NCBI RefSeq assembly: GCF_024643205.1
Contig: NZ_JAMKQJ010000018.1
Location: 1 to 64,000 of the forward strand
Source of the DNA: Parapedobacter tibetensis
Lineage (GTDB): Bacteria > Bacteroidota > Bacteroidia > Sphingobacteriales > Sphingobacteriaceae
Length of the DNA: 64,000 nucleotides
Reading direction: 5' to 3'
Below, one piece after another: positions 62,501-64,000 of the stretch (position 1 is its first letter; each line of letters starts with the position of its first letter). Under the pieces are notes generated by a model. It was given only the letters and a program-made list of their open reading frames with translations, was not told the DNA's origin and did no database searches. Made by a program: the position numbers and the translations under genes.

Positions 62501-63069
62501 AAAACCAACACGGAGTTGGCCGGTACATTTAAAATATACCGTCCATTTAAATCTGTGGTCGTCCCTACGCTTGGCCTGCTTTTTACAAATACGGAGACGC
62601 CGGTCAAAATTTGTCCCGTAGAATCCTGTACAATCCCTCGTATTTGCTGGTCTTGGATAAATGTGCGCGTTGGCAGCCGCTGAGGAGCATGGAGGTCAGG
62701 CTGCGTTGGCCGACTTTTTACTACAATTGTTTTTTTGTTAATCGTGTAGGTAACAGGTTGGCCTCGGAAACACTGTTCAAGAATTTCTTCTAGTAAGACA
62801 TCCTTGAAATCCGCGGTGATGGATGTCGTTTTTGTAAGGGTCAACGGGTTATATAAGACGTTGTATCCGCTGGCCTTTCTAACCGTCTGCAGCATCTCCT
62901 CAAACGAACTGTTTTCGAGATGCACGGTTATCCGTTGCCCAAAGGTAAATGCGTTGACATGTACGGTGCCAATAACGGTTAACAAGACAATGAGCTTCAT
63001 AATCTTCAATAACATTATGGCATTACAAACGTTGAATCTATTTTGTAATGCAGTATAGATTTTATACAT
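59563..63069 (-). CDS. SusC/RagA-family TonB-dependent transporter with STN domain
   Basis: Outer-membrane importer of 1168 residues. After a long signal region it has an STN domain (about 45-115, ITVHLENSSFEEMLQTVRKA) that contacts a FecR anti-sigma factor, a carboxypeptidase-D-like domain (about 145-225, GIVQDSTGQILTGVSVFV), the SusC-type plug (about 235-345, LRDATAAAVYGSRGANGVIL) and a TonB-dependent barrel to the end (RVFNLGILMTL). The STN domain and the fecR gene upstream imply trans-envelope control by an ECF sigma factor, which would lie beyond the window end. Confidence 0.96.
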   Translation of the reverse strand: MYKIYTALQNRFNVCNAIMLLKIMKLIVLLTVIGTVHVNAFTFGQRITVHLENSSFEEMLQTVRKASGYNVLYNPLTLTKTTSITADFKDVLLEEILEQCFRGQPVTYTINKKTIVVKSRPTQPDLHAPQRLPTRTFIQDQQIRGIVQDSTGQILTGVSVFVKSRPSVGTTTDLNGRYILNVPANSVLVFSLVGFETQEVNTSGREVIDIVMVEAENLMEETVVTAFGQRQRKTDLIGSVSSINPEELRIPSSNLTGALQGRVAGVISFQRSGEPGLDNADFFIRGVGTFGVNSRPLILIDNMEVSSDDLARIPVDDIASFSILRDATAAAVYGSRGANGVILVTTKLGKDGPPKITFRAEQRLSTPTRMPEIADPVTFMKMHNEAVLTRDPLALTLYSEEKIAMTAAGADPIKYPAVNWLDEVTKPNTRTQNYNLSISGGGRVASYLVSGNLTQDDGLIRVNPINNFNNNVDFKVYNLRSNINVNVTKSTQLMVRAVANFRNYSGPPEGGSSSFRNAMRANPALFQPVYQPGPQQSYISHPLFGNFDDGSGTNYLNPYAQIVRGYSEWSQSNMQVQIELHQDLSQWVEGLKYRGLANASRSAYMEYRRQYNPFYYMPGSVDPNTGSYSYLSLNPLTGTEYLDYSEDGRGQESLFYMENALSYSRTFQDKHSVTGMLISTIRNRITLPRDGTTSLLATLPFRNASFSGNFTYVYDNRYHAQFTFGYNGSEVFAKNYRWGFFPSAGIAWTIHNERFMEPVRDIFSTARLRLTHGLVGNDNINDERFFYLSNVNLSNGGRGFTFGISPNEQYDRNGVSINRYANPYVTWEISRQTNLGIDLGLFNGKFGFTGDIFRQVRSNVVQPRASLPSTMGLSAQVLANLGKYQSEGFDAELTYMQSVNQNLWFQGRGTFTFARGKYLYYEEPNYDHDYLSRIGLDANQRRGYIAERLFIDDEEVFNSPQQSFGQMVMGGDIKYLDVNGDGVINSNDIVPIGFPTTPQVNFGFGLTTGYKNFDCSFFFSGMARTSMHINPLSWDPNDPNNSGSAPFGSMGAPNAVLQPWADSHWSEDNRNIYALWPRLSQNPLPNNTQTSTYWMRDGAFLRLKQAEIAYTLDSDFTRRYKIDRFRIYASGNNLFNISAFDLWDPEMGGSGLRYPLQRVFNLGILMTL

Positions 63070-63144
63070 TTGGTTTACTTGGTTTGTGGTAATTAATAAT
63101 TGTGTAAGTGTCCTGTTGTTAATTATATGGCCAAAGTATTTATG

Positions 63145-63169
63145 CCGGGGGCGGTTCGAGCGCTCCCGG
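63145..63169 (-). terminator. GC-rich hairpin between fecR and susC
   Basis: CCGGG and GCG arms pair with CGC and CCCGG around TTCGA, between the fecR stop (63199) and the susC start. No U-tract follows, so it may attenuate rather than stop transcription, or affect mRNA stability. Confidence 0.4.
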
Positions 63170-63198
63170 TATTCTTTCCTTGGCCTAGCAAGTATGCA

Positions 63199-64000
63199 TC
63201 ACTCCATAACGATGATCCTCCTTCCTTCGATTTTGAAATTTACAGTACCCGTTAAGGCGAGCATGTCTAATACGTCTTGCACTTGGTCGTAGCGGGAGAT
63301 GGTGCCTGAAAACAGCTTGCCTTCCATGTTGCCTTCATAGGCAATCTCCACGTCATACCATCGTGCTATTTTCCGCATCACGCTTTCCACAGGTTCGTCT
63401 TTGAACATAAAATGGCCGGAACGCCAGGCTATGGCTTCCTCGGCGTCAAAAGCTTCCACCCGAACACGTTCCTTGCGTTTGTCAAATGTTGTACGTTGGC
63501 CGGGTTGCAGTGGGTAATCTTTTTGGCCGATGCGTACCAACACATGCCCTTGGAGCAATGCTGTTTGCACCTGGTGTTCGTCGGGATAGGCCATCACATT
63601 GAAGCGCGTACCCAGTACGGTGATGCGTTGGTCGTTTCCCTTTACGATAAACGGCTTTCCGGGTTGTTTTTCCACCTCCAGGTAGGCTTCCCCTATGATT
63701 TCCACGACACGCTCGTGACCAGTGAATGTTGCGGGAAACCGGATAGATGAGGCTGCGTTGAGCCATACCTTTGTCCCATCAGACAAGCTCACCTGATACT
63801 GCCCACCTCGTGGCGTGCTGATTGTATGGTATATATTGTTTTCAGGGACTGAAGGAGTTGCCCCTTGGTAGCTATAGGCCAGTTGTCCATCCCTCAGCTT
63901 GGTGACGTGCACGTTGCCCCGGTCGGTTATTTCGCCTATGTTGGCCAGATCCAGCGCAATCTGTGATCCATCATCAAGCGTAAGCATCGCCCTGTTGCCG
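63199..64000 (-). CDS. FecR-family anti-sigma factor (partial, runs off the window)
   Basis: The visible 267 residues are the periplasmic part of a FecR-type regulator. They open in mid-protein (GNRAMLTLDDGSQIALDLAN), pass through the FecR domain (YHTISTPRGGQYQVSLSDGT, KVWLNAASSIRFP, FIVKGNDQRITVLGTRFNV) and end in a DUF4974 domain (about 195-262, VESVMRKIARWYDVEIAYEG). The cytoplasmic sigma-binding N-terminus and the membrane helix lie past position 64000. It should receive the signal from the STN domain of the SusC protein downstream and release an ECF sigma factor. Confidence 0.93.
   Translation of the reverse strand, partial: GNRAMLTLDDGSQIALDLANIGEITDRGNVHVTKLRDGQLAYSYQGATPSVPENNIYHTISTPRGGQYQVSLSDGTKVWLNAASSIRFPATFTGHERVVEIIGEAYLEVEKQPGKPFIVKGNDQRITVLGTRFNVMAYPDEHQVQTALLQGHVLVRIGQKDYPLQPGQRTTFDKRKERVRVEAFDAEEAIAWRSGHFMFKDEPVESVMRKIARWYDVEIAYEGNMEGKLFSGTISRYDQVQDVLDMLALTGTVNFKIEGRRIIVME

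Noticed and set aside
63145..63169. Strong intrinsic terminator separating fecR from susC
   Set aside because: The hairpin is GC-rich but no U-run follows, so I list it only as a possible attenuator.

Overview
The window looks like a chromosomal segment of a Bacteroidota bacterium, most likely family Sphingobacteriaceae (Parapedobacter/Olivibacter-like); the genus is inference. Reasons: a SusC/SusD polysaccharide utilization locus with a FecR-type anti-sigma factor, a type IX secretion C-terminal domain, the ftsX-DUF3098-uppP-truB-ribF cluster, a long PurF-like protein, DUF6266 proteins, few Shine-Dalgarno sequences, and at least seven promoters matching the Bacteroidota pattern TTG-N19/20-TAnnTTTG.

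Layout. Positions 1-1980 are accessory: a long GC-rich tandem-repeat tract (about 188-1145, with three identical 106-bp units) followed by two decayed genes. Positions 1983-40870 are mostly housekeeping: lysS; an ECF sigma factor with an unusual membrane/beta-barrel partner; a TPR histidine kinase with a receiver-only regulator behind a long structured leader; an alkaline phosphatase; a HAD phosphatase with proline dehydrogenase; S4 protein, lipoprotein, aroB and a ThuA protein; lpxB; a porin; aguA-aguB (agmatine to putrescine); rpoN; creD; trxA; dnaE with a fused exonuclease; a DinB protein; amtB; a PurF-like protein; the ribF-truB-uppP-DUF3098-ftsX cluster; leuS; a dipeptidyl peptidase; and tRNA-Ala(GGC).

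Positions 40909-43334 form a small accessory patch: SRPBCC lipoprotein, VOC protein, DinB remnant, HigBA toxin-antitoxin and an ISAzo13-type transposase remnant. Then come a membrane protein, dxr, rseP, a Dabb-domain lipoprotein and ywbE. Positions 47704-50720 are a second accessory patch: a truncated type IX secretion cargo, an array of 11-bp-phased ATCGT iterons, two adjacent DUF6266 genes and a YoeB-type toxin with its antitoxin. carA (behind an attenuator-like leader) and eno follow.

Positions 53578-64000, all on the minus strand, are a polysaccharide utilization locus: fecR (cut by the window end), susC with an STN signalling domain, susD, a DUF4959/5126/5000 lipoprotein, a DUF4998 lipoprotein and a GH43 glycosidase lipoprotein. 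The last two carry near-duplicate C-terminal discoidin domains. The expected logic is that SusC with bound glycan signals to FecR and an ECF sigma factor outside the window, SusD and the accessory lipoproteins bind glycan at the cell surface, and GH43 trims it.

The least explained items are the repeat tract, the iteron array with the DUF6266 pair, the roughly 290-nt leader ahead of the histidine kinase, and the sigma-linked protein that joins an inner-membrane helix to a beta-barrel-like domain.
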